A stretch of DNA of 64,000 nucleotides, taken from contig NC_092562.1 in the NCBI RefSeq assembly GCF_037975245.1, positions 27,581,554 to 27,645,553 of the forward strand, in the 5' to 3' direction. Below the pieces are notes generated by a model, which was given only the letters and a program-made list of their open reading frames with translations, was not told the DNA's origin and did no database searches. This document shows, one piece after another, positions 47,501-52,536 of the stretch. Both the position numbers and the translations under genes were made by a program. This DNA comes from Apostichopus japonicus. Its lineage: Eukaryota > Echinodermata > Holothuroidea > Aspidochirotida > Stichopodidae. Positions within the stretch are counted from its first letter, which is position 1, and each line of letters starts with the position of its first letter.

Positions 47501-48755
47501 TATATGACATTTAAAGGTCTTACATTGTGAAGAAAAACTGTACCAAAACAGTACTAGGAAAATTCATGGTCTGTTTGGGAAAATCCTATCTTAAAGTTTG
47601 CTCTAGTTTCTGTTATAAAGTCATTTAAAGAGCTTTAATCCTTTATAGTCAGCCTTTACAATACTCAACTCCATTACAGTGGGTAAATGATGGTAATAAT
47701 TCAAATAAAGCATAAACATATAAAGCACATGTTCCCTTATGATGCAATATTAAGACTTGATAAAGTCTTCAGTTTGTGAAAGAACATTCAAGTATGTGAC
47801 AAATATTCCAAATGGAATCAGAATCATCTTAGCTGTTTGAGGAAGCTATTCATGCATTATATATATATATCACACAGACCAGTAATGATGGTGCGGTTTA
47901 ATACTCCTTCATGACACTACAGCAAAAAGCCTAATCATGACTTACCATCTGATCTCATGAATACTCCTGTTACATGAGTGGGTCTTCTTCCTGGTTTGTT
48001 TGCTCTGCATCCAAAAACACCAAAACTGTTATTTCGGCTATGCTCCAATTCAACTTTCCAGTGTGGATATGCACGACTGTCTCTAGTTGGGCGCGGAGGG
48101 TCAGGGTTATTGATGTTCCACTTCTTAGTATTCCTTGTATTGACCGCTCTGAAAGACTGCACAGTAGCTGCCCTCTCTGGTTCACTCAAATAACACTGAT
48201 ATTCTGAGTTTGGACTTTCAGAGTTAAACTGTCCTTTCAGTAGCATGGTCATCCTCACTTGTTCTATGGTAGAAAAGAAAGTATACTAACAACTACACCA
48301 TGTCATATTCCAATATATATGTTGTCATTAAAGCTAATAACTGACCCAAAATTGCAGTCATGTTATTTCAAATTCCTGTAAATTAACTTTGTTTCTCATT
48401 TGATATTTTAGAAATACCTAACAATCAATTGGACATATTGAGGGTGTCAATACTGTATAACTCAGAAACATCTAATAGCTTTTTATGGAGGCTGTGCGTA
48501 AGATTGCATTTTAAAATATATTACACAATGACCTTGACCAATATGTTTAGTGTGTTATTTATAAACAAACTTACATTTAACTCAGAGGTAAGAATTTAAA
48601 TATTTCTTTAGAGAAGTACGGATTGAAGGGAAGTATAATAACAGCATGAATGATAAAATATGTACACTGTGTTTGTTACCTTCTTGTCCATTACACAGAG
48701 CTGTGAGACACCACAGTGGGAAAGCAAATGCAATAGTAACAGACTTTATTTTCAT
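763..48755 (-). CDS. Tie-like ectodomain receptor-type protein tyrosine phosphatase, complete 32-exon coding model
   Basis: Single-pass receptor expected to sense an extracellular ligand and dephosphorylate phosphotyrosine at the inner face of the plasma membrane. The 32 coding exons, listed individually below, have consensus AG/GT borders and matching phases throughout; total 4458 nt, 1485 residues. Approximate layout: signal peptide 1-22, Ig-like region 26-222, eight EGF modules 223-597, FN3 domains 598-697 and 698-799, transmembrane helix 819-838, juxtamembrane 839-920, PTP D1 921-1222, PTP D2 1235-1475, tail 1476-1485. D1 keeps WPD (1105-1107) and [10 protein letters not shown] with Cys1139. 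D2 has HCIDGVGRTG (Cys1417) but no WPD. Known of the family: Tie receptors join Ig, EGF and FN3 domains to a tyrosine kinase, whereas here the kinase position holds two PTP domains. A 5' untranslated exon must exist upstream because an acceptor lies 10 nt before the ATG. Missed alternative exons cannot be excluded. Confidence 0.9.
1019..1135 (+). repeat. DIRS-like element, left inverted terminal repeat
   Basis: It aligns to the reverse complement of about 4230-4345. Both contain CTAATACTA-like, TTGGT-AAGTC and GTGGCTACC-TCCATCCAGGCCG blocks in the same order. Inverted rather than direct termini point to the DIRS1-type arrangement. Confidence 0.7.
1583..2640 (-). pseudogene. DIRS-like element: broken tyrosine recombinase
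   Basis: Fragments on the minus strand in consistent order: [20 protein letters not shown] near 2410 (core-binding helices), [19 protein letters not shown] near 1960-1900, and [18 protein letters not shown] near 1720-1660. The C-P-V-R-A-L-x-W-Y and I-x-x-A-x-x-W motifs are characteristic of DIRS/Ngaro-type tyrosine recombinases. Several stops separate the pieces. Confidence 0.7.
2746..3411 (-). pseudogene. DIRS-like element: broken RT/RNase H region
   Basis: Minus-strand frames include [19 protein letters not shown], then [20 protein letters not shown]. This matches the RNase H segment of DIRS-like polyproteins, where a Y-I-N-x-Q-G-G-T motif precedes W-x-W-C and a late H-x-P-G. Further 5' (about 3250-3330), [12 protein letters not shown] is a plausible remnant of the preceding domain. 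Stops and frameshifts interrupt it, and no active product is expected. Confidence 0.65.
4230..4345 (-). repeat. DIRS-like element, right inverted terminal repeat
   Basis: Reverse complement partner of 1019-1135, with scattered mismatches and small indels that suggest an old insertion. The similarity stops sharply near 4230 on the inner side. Confidence 0.7.
4503..4638 (-). CDS. RPTP exon 31: PTP D2, P-loop
   Basis: 136 nt, phase 2 in and phase 0 out. Joined to exon 30 it gives [12 protein letters not shown], then [37 protein letters not shown] and R of HC-x5-R-T are kept, but SAG is replaced by IDG, as in several inactive or weak D2 domains. Confidence 0.94.
4639..7796 (-). other. RPTP intron 30
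   Basis: About 3.2 kb of AT-rich intron. Besides the inverted-repeat pair at 4983-5770 and a short G-run near 5823, no coding or structured signal was recognised. Confidence 0.6.
4983..5770. repeat. Inverted-repeat pair, possible small non-autonomous element
   Basis: Left end near 4987 has TTAAGTCCGCAAGGGCGATTA; read in reverse, the region 5690-5765 has TTAAGTCCGCGAGGAGGATTA followed by a similar TGTGAAC block. A second TTAAGTCCGC lies at about 5650-5660. No target duplication was identified. It sits in the intron between exons 30 and 31. Confidence 0.35.
7797..7933 (-). CDS. RPTP exon 30: PTP D2, altered WPD loop and catalytic-site cysteine
   Basis: 137 nt, phase 0 in and phase 2 out. It reads [20 protein letters not shown] and ends GLPVVHC. 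The WPD loop reads WDEE, so the general acid is displaced or lost. Cys1417 of the signature is kept. Confidence 0.94.
8953..9081 (-). CDS. RPTP exon 29: PTP D2, central strands
   Basis: 129 nt, phase 0 to phase 0. It encodes [17 protein letters not shown], then TLELTFQEN and [15 protein letters not shown]. The C-x-Q-Y-W motif matches the D2 counterpart of exon 22. Confidence 0.94.
9345..9615. repeat. Tandem repeat, 38-bp unit, about seven copies
   Basis: The unit is of the form GTCAATATTTCTAAGCATTC followed by AGGTAACTACAGTGATTT. Successive copies diverge progressively at both ends of the array. It is intronic, between exons 28 and 29. Each unit contains an AGGTAACT string that resembles a donor site on the plus strand, but the host gene is on the minus strand. 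Confidence 0.7.
10035..10375. repeat. Tandem repeat, about 117-bp unit, about three copies
   Basis: Copies begin near 10073, 10190 and 10307, each with TGAGAAACTAACTACATCTG or a variant of it and a CCCATGATTGA block. The preceding sequence holds a partial copy. It is intronic (exons 28 to 29). Confidence 0.65.
10785..11035. repeat. Tandem repeat, about 85-90-bp unit, three copies
   Basis: Each copy contains CACACCAT-, CTACTTCCTGGGGTAATGAA- and a TTACCCT-like block. It lies in the same intron as two other unrelated arrays (9345-9615 and 10035-10375). Confidence 0.6.
11295..11429 (-). CDS. RPTP exon 28: PTP D2, FIATQ and core helix
   Basis: 135 nt, phase 0 to phase 0. It encodes [18 protein letters not shown], then [14 protein letters not shown]. 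The F-I-A-T-Q motif and the D-F-W helix are clear PTP features. W-R-M-I-W of an active domain is replaced by W-S-L-I-Y. Confidence 0.94.
12040..12116 (-). CDS. RPTP exon 27: PTP D2, degenerate N-A-x-[YF] region
   Basis: 77 nt, phase 1 in and phase 0 out. It reads [18 protein letters not shown], then INACFTS, corresponding to the D-Y-I-N-A-S-Y region of D2. It has the same length and phases as exon 19 of D1, consistent with an ancient D1/D2 duplication. Confidence 0.88.
12833..12923 (-). CDS. RPTP exon 26: PTP D2, first helices
   Basis: 91 nt, phase 0 in and phase 1 out. It encodes [20 protein letters not shown], then [10 protein letters not shown], corresponding to the start of D2. The KNRY loop is replaced by a sequence without those residues. 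Confidence 0.88.
13263..13391 (-). CDS. RPTP exon 25: PTP D1, C-terminal helix and linker
   Basis: 129 nt, phase 0 to phase 0. It encodes [19 protein letters not shown], the last helix of D1 (the Q-[FY]-x-F-L-H motif), then the D1-D2 linker [12 protein letters not shown]. Confidence 0.95.
13711..13846 (-). CDS. RPTP exon 24: PTP D1, P-loop
   Basis: 136 nt, phase 2 in and phase 0 out. Joined to exon 23 it gives [16 protein letters not shown], the full PTP signature HC-x5-R-[ST], then [15 protein letters not shown] and [12 protein letters not shown], which carries the Q-loop glutamine. Confidence 0.96.
14473..14621 (-). CDS. RPTP exon 23: PTP D1, WPD loop and catalytic cysteine
   Basis: 149 nt, phase 0 in and phase 2 out. 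It encodes [20 protein letters not shown] and ends LLVHC. WPD at 1105-1107 supplies the general acid Asp1107. Cys1139 is the predicted nucleophile, so D1 is predicted to be active. Confidence 0.95.
14990..15120. repeat. AT/TATG microsatellite
   Basis: Low-complexity tract of TA and ATATAC/ATATATGT units in the intron between exons 22 and 23. Confidence 0.9.
15728..15853 (-). CDS. RPTP exon 22: PTP D1, central beta strands
   Basis: 126 nt, phase 0 to phase 0. It starts [14 protein letters not shown] and includes [11 protein letters not shown] and [13 protein letters not shown]. The C-x-Q-Y-W-P motif follows the LIEKGK of exon 21, as expected in classical PTPs. Confidence 0.95.
15854..17608 (-). 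other. RPTP intron 21
   Basis: About 1.75 kb without recognisable coding. It contains a short TA run near 17362-17380 and a locally GC-richer patch near 16640-16720 that I could not classify. Confidence 0.6.
17609..17706 (-). CDS. RPTP exon 21: PTP D1, FWRMIW core
   Basis: 98 nt, phase 1 in and phase 0 out. It encodes [19 protein letters not shown], then [13 protein letters not shown], a close match to the classical PTP core helix and strand. Confidence 0.96.
18205..18241 (-). CDS. RPTP exon 20: 37-nt micro-exon of PTP D1
   Basis: Only 37 nt, phase 0 in and phase 1 out. It reads [12 protein letters not shown] and joins GPNN of exon 21, so the junction rebuilds the [FY]-I-A-[ST]-Q-G-P motif found in all classical PTPs. 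It has an acceptor (tttatcctcag) and donor GTAAAA. Easily missed by gene finders. Confidence 0.9.
19568..19644 (-). CDS. RPTP exon 19: PTP D1, DHSRV and DYFNANYI motifs
   Basis: 77 nt, phase 1 in and phase 0 out. It encodes [19 protein letters not shown] and NANYIE, which match the conserved PTP motifs DHSRV and DYINANYI with one I-to-F change. Confidence 0.95.
19847..19934 (-). CDS. RPTP exon 18: PTP D1, phosphotyrosine-recognition loop
   Basis: 88 nt, phase 0 in and phase 1 out. It reads [19 protein letters not shown], then [10 protein letters not shown]. This is the KNRY loop of PTPs with phenylalanine (Phe972) in place of the usual tyrosine that packs on the substrate ring. Confidence 0.93.
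20242..20519 (-). CDS. RPTP exon 17: juxtamembrane region and start of PTP D1
   Basis: 278 nt, phase 1 in and phase 0 out. A serine-rich then acidic stretch ([15 protein letters not shown]) precedes [10 protein letters not shown], where Tyr914 sits in a Y-x-N motif suited to Grb2-type SH2 domains. The exon then enters the D1 N-terminal helices ([14 protein letters not shown] and TGSFEAQFQ). Confidence 0.93.
20950..21487. repeat. Direct tandem duplication, about 269-bp unit, two copies
   Basis: Both copies start CATTCTGACCTGCTA and share CCCATTCAG-GTGCACAGCAC, TGCCACAATCAAGGAACTGG and GCCCATTTCCTCGT blocks at constant spacing. The copies differ by point changes and small indels. Intronic. Confidence 0.8.
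21814..21902 (-). repeat. tRNA-derived relic (SINE head or pseudo-tRNA)
   Basis: On the minus strand a box-A-like TGGCTAAATTGATAAGTCGG is followed about 50 nt later by a perfect box-B-like GGTTCGATCCC and then CAGCCGGGTCAT. The acceptor ends do not pair convincingly, so a functional tRNA is unlikely; a tRNA-derived SINE or old pseudogene is preferred. Confidence 0.5.
22685..22767. repeat. (TA)n microsatellite
   Basis: About 80 bp of nearly pure TA, interrupted once by TG, in the intron between exons 16 and 17. Confidence 0.95.
24158..24210 (-). CDS. RPTP exon 16: short juxtamembrane exon
   Basis: 53 nt, found because exon 15 ends in phase 2 whereas exon 17 starts in phase 1, so a linking exon was required. 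The acceptor is ttctgtctccag and the donor GTAAGT. It encodes [17 protein letters not shown]. It is the only candidate I noticed in this interval with good splice sites and the needed phases. Confidence 0.75.
24768..24882 (-). CDS. RPTP exon 15: transmembrane helix
   Basis: 115 nt, phase 1 in and phase 2 out. A short linker ([13 protein letters not shown]) is followed by a hydrophobic helix of about 20 residues, [19 protein letters not shown] (about residues 819-837). There is no basic stop-transfer cluster in this exon; YK follows in exon 16. Confidence 0.92.
25195..25275 (+). repeat. tRNA-like relic
   Basis: GCTGGATAGTTAGTAGAGTA resembles a tRNA 5' half and box A, and TTGGTTTAAATCCTATTTCA resembles box B with its T-arm. 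It is too degenerate to be a functional tRNA. Intronic, between exons 14 and 15. Confidence 0.35.
25890..26930. repeat. Segmental duplication, copy in the RPTP gene
   Basis: The sequence around exon 14, including both intron flanks, is repeated at about 63050-64000. Shared landmarks in order: ATCACTAAATCAACAAGCG, GTCTAACAGA, GGACACACATCTGACA, the exon itself, and the following intron start. It shows that exon 14 was copied as genomic DNA, not through an RNA intermediate. Confidence 0.85.
26346..26577 (-). CDS. RPTP exon 14: fibronectin type III domain 2, second half
   Basis: 232 nt, phase 0 in and phase 1 out. It encodes [20 protein letters not shown], then [15 protein letters not shown] and [13 protein letters not shown], the C-to-G strands of an FN3 domain with two N-glycosylation sequons in [10 protein letters not shown] paralogous copy of this exon, one codon shorter, lies at 63493-63721. 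Confidence 0.92.
27981..28054 (-). CDS. RPTP exon 13: fibronectin type III domain 2, first half
   Basis: 74 nt, phase 1 in and phase 0 out. It encodes [14 protein letters not shown], then RLTISWQ, the A and B strands of an FN3 domain with the conserved P-x-x-L and the core tryptophan. The second half is in exon 14. Confidence 0.9.
28786..29085 (-). CDS. RPTP exon 12: fibronectin type III domain 1
   Basis: 300 nt, phase 1 to phase 1: a whole FN3 domain in one exon. It starts with [13 protein letters not shown], has the B-strand tryptophan in [11 protein letters not shown], the GYIPYHK C-strand, the [16 protein letters not shown] core (L-x-P-x-T-x-Y) and closes [12 protein letters not shown]. 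In Tie and type-III RPTPs such domains form the membrane-proximal stalk. Confidence 0.92.
29382..29522 (-). CDS. RPTP exon 11: EGF module 8 (array copy 5)
   Basis: 141 nt, phase 1 to phase 1. It reads [17 protein letters not shown], then [16 protein letters not shown] and GWRGSNCQE. It is the last EGF before the fibronectin domains and splices in phase to exon 12. Confidence 0.92.
29688..29828 (-). CDS. RPTP exon 10: EGF module 7 (array copy 4)
   Basis: 141 nt, phase 1 to phase 1. It reads [17 protein letters not shown], then [16 protein letters not shown] and GWRGSNCQE. The reading frame is open across the exon, and it splices in phase to its neighbours. Confidence 0.9.
29989..30129 (-). 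CDS. RPTP exon 9: EGF module 6 (array copy 3)
   Basis: 141 nt, phase 1 to phase 1. It begins [17 protein letters not shown]. It is distinguished from its siblings by QCERDSGQC in the middle and ends GWRGSSCHE. Donor GTAAAT. Confidence 0.92.
30294..30434 (-). CDS. RPTP exon 8: EGF module 5 (array copy 2)
   Basis: 141 nt, phase 1 to phase 1. It begins [17 protein letters not shown], then [17 protein letters not shown]. Eight cysteines. Both flanking introns are near copies of those around the neighbouring modules. Confidence 0.92.
30599..30739 (-). CDS. RPTP exon 7: EGF module 4 (array copy 1)
   Basis: 141 nt, phase 1 to phase 1. It begins [17 protein letters not shown] and ends [10 protein letters not shown]. 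It is the first of five nearly identical exon-plus-intron modules of about 305 bp. The acceptor follows a conserved intron end (caccatcag) and the donor is GTGAAT. Confidence 0.92.
30919..31056 (-). CDS. RPTP exon 6: EGF module 3
   Basis: 138 nt, phase 1 to phase 1. It reads [32 protein letters not shown] and GWRGTNCQQ. Eight cysteines. It is related to the downstream array of five but more diverged, so it probably represents the ancestral member from which the array was copied. Confidence 0.9.
31884..32275. repeat. 81-bp minisatellite, left arm of the CCAGG element
   Basis: Three near-identical 81-bp units containing GAGCCAGGTAAAGGC and CCCCGGAAAAGCCAGGTCTC, followed by two shorter degenerate ones with the same AAAAGCCAGG words. 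The many short CCAGG...CCTGG inverted pairs could fold back on themselves. Confidence 0.85.
32673..33622. repeat. 476-bp direct tandem duplication inside the CCAGG element
   Basis: Copy 1 is 32673-33148 and copy 2 is 33149-33622. Both begin CTTCCACGACATCAGTATAG and end AATTTCCAGGAAGAACAA. Few differences separate them, so the duplication is recent relative to the element. Confidence 0.9.
33800..34145. repeat. About 105-bp minisatellite, right arm of the CCAGG element
   Basis: Three units of CCTGGCTTTTCCTGCCTAGC, then GTGTGGACTTGTTAGGCTGG and GAAGCCAGGAAAAGGCTGG. They carry the same words as the left arm in inverted sense. Confidence 0.85.
35223..35372 (-). CDS. RPTP exon 5: EGF module 2, the Tie-characteristic variant
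   Basis: 150 nt, phase 1 to phase 1. It opens [14 protein letters not shown], then [17 protein letters not shown] and [11 protein letters not shown]. The phenylalanine-cysteine-leucine, then P-[FY]-G-C-x-C, then G-W-K-G-L arrangement is a recognisable signature of the second EGF repeat of Tie1/Tie2. It is the strongest single reason to call the ectodomain Tie-like rather than generic MEGF-like. Confidence 0.9.
35485..35530. repeat. TA/TATG microsatellite
   Basis: Short low-complexity tract in the intron between exons 4 and 5... upstream of it the sequence is ordinary AT-rich intron with no recognised exon. Confidence 0.85.
36780..36911 (-). CDS. RPTP exon 4: EGF module 1
   Basis: 132 nt, phase 1 to phase 1. 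It reads [18 protein letters not shown] and later [17 protein letters not shown] and GDECQT, giving eight cysteines in the spacing of Tie/MEGF-type EGF repeats. It joins exon 3 across an 8-kb intron with matching phase. In Tie proteins the first EGF repeat has the same N-G-x-C-x-E-x-x-G-x-C-x-C-P/A-P-G-F pattern. Confidence 0.9.
41186..41275 (+). repeat. Direct repeat flanking the transposon, left copy
   Basis: About 85 bp beginning GTCATAGTGTGAAAATGTAA and ending TTATGGTCATGTCAAA. A copy with about ten changes lies at 44484-44568, so the pair brackets the 2.8-kb transposon at a distance. Confidence 0.8.
42390..42741 (+). pseudogene. Transposase-like protein fragment, N-terminal part
   Basis: Plus-strand reading gives [20 protein letters not shown], then [11 protein letters not shown], then [18 protein letters not shown], and after a frameshift [20 protein letters not shown] recognise the S-D-G-A-x-S-Q-F-K and H-G-K-G-x-x-D-G-x-G-G-x-x-K blocks as those of a large repeat-derived protein family in cnidarian, mollusc and echinoderm genomes. 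The aspartate and lysine-glycine pattern suggests a DDE-type nuclease, but that is inference. After GQVK the frame is interrupted by GC-rich sequence (about 42745-42850). Confidence 0.6.
42745..42850. repeat. GC-rich insertion inside the transposase remnant
   Basis: A GC-rich block (GGGCGTAGGAACCTGGGGTT ... CCAGCCCCCC ... CCCCCCCCCAC) interrupts the protein similarity just after the G-G-Q-V-K motif. The GGGCG start and the C-run resemble the ends of the hAT-like element at 52537-53186, so it may be a truncated relative. Confidence 0.4.
42970..43612 (+). pseudogene. Transposase-like protein fragment, C-terminal part
   Basis: A first frame (42970-43201) reads [19 protein letters not shown], then [21 protein letters not shown] second frame (43247-43612) reads [20 protein letters not shown], then [20 protein letters not shown], and closes [18 protein letters not shown]. 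The pattern of a basic linker followed by a small beta domain matches the C-terminus of the same family. A frameshift and stop near 43200 separate the two. Confidence 0.55.
44484..44568 (+). repeat. Direct repeat flanking the transposon, right copy
   Basis: Copy of 41186-41275, same orientation (GTCATAGCGTGAAAATGTAA ... TTATGGTCATGTCAAA). It could be part of a larger element into which the transposon inserted, or an independent duplicated repeat. Confidence 0.8.
44626..44645. repeat. Short TA microsatellite
   Basis: A TATATA tract just outside the transposon and its flanking repeat. Confidence 0.8.
45002..45274 (-). CDS. RPTP exon 3: second part of the Ig-like region
   Basis: 273 nt, phase 1 to phase 1, about 91 residues. 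It starts [16 protein letters not shown], passes through [13 protein letters not shown] (an Ig F-strand-like Y-x-C) and ends GIQLLIVR directly before the first EGF module. Tie receptors show the same transition, a final Ig strand ending LIVR followed by an EGF cysteine. This helps anchor the ectodomain to that family. Confidence 0.82.
46499..47395. repeat. Inverted GGGTATCCAGGTACC repeats, possible hAT-like non-autonomous element
   Basis: Near 46503 the plus strand reads GGGGTATCCAGGTACC, followed by ACCCACCCG and ACTACCCGG. Near 47319-47365, read in reverse, the same GGGTATCCAGGTACCCG and TACCCGG words occur. Ends of this kind, rich in GGTACC and CCCGG, are common in animal hAT-like elements. 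A target duplication was not identified. It lies in the intron between exons 2 and 3. Confidence 0.4.
47946..48263 (-). CDS. RPTP exon 2: N-terminal Ig-like region, first part
   Basis: 318 nt, phase 1 to phase 1. It encodes about 106 residues beginning [13 protein letters not shown], with cysteines in YQCYL and FGCRAN and a conserved-looking HWKVELEH tryptophan strand. The pattern (W, then aromatic-x-C about 20 residues on, then an [10 protein letters not shown] strand) resembles the first Ig-like domain of Tie/Tek receptors. The Ig assignment rests on this pattern and on domain order, not on a profile search. Confidence 0.8.
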
Positions 48756-48765
48756 TGTGATGAAT
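48680..48765 (-). CDS. RPTP exon 1: start codon and signal peptide
   Basis: The ATG is at 48755. It opens with [12 protein letters not shown], followed by a hydrophobic stretch ending near ALCNG, a typical eukaryotic signal peptide directing the receptor to the secretory pathway; 25 codons plus one base, donor GTAACA. A pyrimidine-rich acceptor (ctcttccttttgcag) sits 10 nt upstream of the ATG, so the coding exon probably begins at 48765 and a noncoding first exon with the promoter lies further upstream. Phase 1 out. Confidence 0.8.
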
Positions 48766-49627
48766 CTGCAAAAGGAAGAGTAAATGCTTTCAGTGAGTTA
48801 AGAAACTATGTCGTAGATTCATTCACTGCAATGATGAATAATTTGCTAACACGATATTTTGGTGTTCAAACTATTAATATATTAATTAATGATTCAATAG
48901 CCTACTGGAGATGGTAGGAGGATATTGAATCATTAATTAATATCTGGTGGCAGTATGACAGTGTGATGTTTGATTAATACAGTTGTGTTAGTCTACTCTT
49001 GTACAAATATTCTAGGATGTCAAATAATGGTCAACCCATGTTCATAATTCATAAGGCTTGATCTACTACCCTCAAGGCTGCTTCCTGTTTGTTTTCACTC
49101 CAATTGTCTAATTGAACTCATAACCTTGGCAAAATAAAAAATATTGATAAGTTGTAAGTTTGGACTGGTGATGTTTATGTCAATATATTCTCAAAATAAA
49201 TTGCCTCATTTAATCAATAAGTTTCTTTCATCATTATGTATTGCATATTACACATGAAAGAGGTAACATTTACTTGTTAAAAATTGTTCTTTTGAAGCTA
49301 AATGTTATTTATTTTTTCAGTTTCTGCAGGTCTCTGCCCAGAGTCTCTTCATACATACATACACATTGTGACAGTCTATTGATGGAGACCAAAACCTACA
49401 TAACAAACAAGCTTGTGTAATTTTGCAAAATTGGCTGAAAAAGGCGCATAATAGCCCTTTCCCGCTTTGTATTTATTTAATATCTGCCTGCAAGCAGGAA
49501 CCCCAGAAGAAGCCTCATATTGGCTTATCAAAGTAGCAAGCTGACCGAAGTCAGTCTCTTAGAACATATTTGAAGTCCATGATTATGAATTGTCAATTTC
49601 AACAACAATGTAATTGGACGACATACA

Positions 49628-49705
49628 TTAATCTTGGAGTGACACGAACTGGGGACCTTATGATTGAAAGGCACCGGCGTTAACCACTGAGTTAACACTC
49701 CACTT
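49628..49705 (-). repeat. tRNA-like relic
   Basis: On the minus strand: GTTAACTCAGTGGTTAACGC (box-A-like), then about 30 nt on CCCCAGTTCGTGTCACTCC, a box-B-like T-arm with changes from the consensus GGTTCGAATCC. The form is that of a tRNA-derived SINE head; a functional tRNA is unlikely. Confidence 0.45.
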
Positions 49706-50248
49706 TGATATTGTTCAGGAGGGCATTCCCAACGAAAGAATTACGAGTTAACATAGATCCCAGCTGAACACATAAATACCATAGATCATACAGTACAGGC
49801 TATATGCATTGCATTAAATAACAAGAAACAACATAATTATACATGCATTGCAGTATGAAGAAATGTAGGAAGTCCTGCTATATTTATGTAACTTGTGTAG
49901 AAATTCAAAGTCAAAAATGTACCAATGGCATATTGTTGTTTGACCATGCGTTCATATGATATGTTAGTCATTATCTAATCGACCATCCATTATTACCAAT
50001 GCGATATATTAGTTATTTTCTAATCGACCGTTATTACTCACTGTATAATATCACCTGTCATATGCTTGCAACCTACATACCCTGGTCAGTTTGTGACCCT
50101 TCCGGACTCCTGCTGAGTCTGCCTTATTTATATCATTATATAATATAAGATATGGATGAGAAAAGTTGTTATATGGGTACTCACCAAGGGAGACATGGAA
50201 TAAATGGGGGAGTGGGGTGGGGGTGGGGGTGGACTCTGGCAGTTGTGG

Positions 50249-50850
50249 CCCACCAATATAAATTTATGGAAATGCCCATCCCTTACATATACAGTCCTGC
50301 TAATCATTTTCCAGTATTTTACAACTGGTTACCTCATTTGCTCACCTACCTGTAGGTCAATGAGGGGAGGGGCATTTTGGGGGTAGCTACTGGCAGGGGT
50401 ACCCCACTAATATAAATTACTTGAAATGCCCATCCCTTACACATGAAGTGATACATATCATTTTGCAGTAGGTTTCAACTGGTTACATCATGAGCTCACC
50501 TAGGTTAAGGAGGGGGATGGGCATTTTGGGGTCTACTGGCTGGGGTACCCCGGGCGCTAATAGAAATTTCTGGAAATGCCCATCCCTTACATATGAAGTG
50601 ATACCTATCATTTTCGAGTAGGTTTCAACTGGTTACCTCATGAGCTGACTTAGGCCAATGATGGGATGGGCATTTTGGGGGTCTACTTGCAGGGGTACCC
50701 CACCAATATAAATTACTGGCAATGCCATCCCTTGTATCTGAAGTCCTAACTATCATTTTCCATTAGGTTTCAAGTGGTTTCCTCATGAGCTGACCTAGGT
50801 CAGCCGTGAGGGGTCAATTATTGATGACTGGCAGGGGTACCAATTAAACC
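50249..50850. repeat. Tandem repeat, about 150-bp unit, four copies
   Basis: Copies begin near 50249, 50401, 50547 and 50697 with CCCAC(C/T)AATATAAATT. All carry GGAAATGCCCATCCCTTAC, TTTTCCAGTAGGTTTCAACT-like, and GGGCATTTTGGGGGT blocks. Divergence is moderate. Confidence 0.85.
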
Positions 50851-52536
50851 ACCATTGGCGATGGCCAATTGTTGCTATTGGGGCCATGTACCTGACAAAT
50901 TGTACTTTCTTTGATGTGGTTACCATGAAAGCTGATCTAGGTTAGCTTTTAGGTGACGTTAAAATTGCTCTCCCAGCCACACCCACCACAGCCGGTTTGC
51001 CAGTCGAATAGTTTCATATACAGGAATGCACTGTCAACATTATGATGTACAAGGCAATTGGTACCTTCCCAGCTAAGCAAACCCTCTGGGCTCCCAGTCT
51101 ATTTCTTAGGAAACTTTAAATCTTGTAAACTTAAGGCCCTCCAAAACCAAAAATAAGGCCAAGAATATACAGAATTTTACTATTAATTTTTAACCTGTTA
51201 TTCAATTCCATAATTTCAAAGACAATGCCTTGCTATAGTAATGACATGAATCTTTACACTGTAGACTAATTGCAATGGTCATTACCTTTCGCTAGAACTT
51301 GTGCTGACCACCGTTCTACTAGCCTTTAAATTTAAATAATTGTCACATTAAAACGTAAGGTACAGTAAACTATTGAGTATTGGTTGAAACATCACTTGAG
51401 TGGCTTCTTAATAATGCCTTTGACAGCTTACCTTCTCTTTATTACTCCGTAGTCCTTTAATCAGTAAACAAAAGGAGTAAATTCAATGAGTGAAAGTGTT
51501 CCAAGACTTGTAGAAGTCCACATATATGCAGTTCCTAGCGCACTCTCCAAGTATGTCTACTGCTACCGAAATTGTTAGTAAGTGTACAACGCGTACGTTA
51601 ATGTGTAAATATACTGCATGCACTAATCAACAAGACTCCAGGAGAGCATTGAGGCATACTGCTAAACCAGTAGGAAGGTCCGTGACTACCTTGCCTAACA
51701 ATTTCAAGGTTAATCACTGAGCATGTCGGAGCGACGAGACTCAACTTACTACTAATACTAATCAACAAAGAAAATGTTACCTCCGTAATGTGTGAACGAG
51801 CGTTTCAGATCTCATGGAACGCCATTTCCGCACGTACATTTGTTCGTTGTTTAGTTGTGTGATAAGTCAATTATGATACAAACAGTACATGCAGTCGCAA
51901 CGGAGTTACACGCGATCGGTATATTTACATGCAGACGCAATACAAATTCAAAGGGCGCCATTTAGAAACACATACATGGTTATGTTCTAAAATGCCATGT
52001 ACTCGACAGATATGCGACAACAAGGTTGAATTCTTACTCTGGGCATATTTGTATGGAGGATAGTCAGGATATGACAGATCTATAGTAAGCTATACTGGAA
52101 CCCAGTGTTGTGAGAAGTGTTGTGAGAAGAAAAGGTATAAAGATTCTATATATATTTAAAATTATGTATCTCCACTTGACACAGGAAATAAATGTACGAG
52201 GATATGTATTTTTCCATCCTTCGTCCGAACTAAGAACATCACTTGATGACACGAGTCGTATGATTATCAGTTTTATTTAGGATTGACTAAATATAGTTTA
52301 ACCTTCGTTTTCAGGTGCTGAGAGATTGGTGTTCTCACATGCTCTACTAACGTGTGTATTGTCATGAAACACTGCACGTATGTTAATAACTGTGTACATA
52401 TTCCTCCATTCACCTAATTCCAAACATTATGAAAGTTCTGACACGCTTGTTTTCCTAGTTAGAACTAAAAAACAGTGTGTAACAAATGTAAGATTGATGT
52501 ATAATTCATGTTTGTTCAGACTATAGCAATGGAGAG

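Noticed and set aside
47970-48207. Plus-strand and second minus-strand frames over exon 2
   Set aside because: They are shadows of exon 2, whose frame is fixed by its neighbours.
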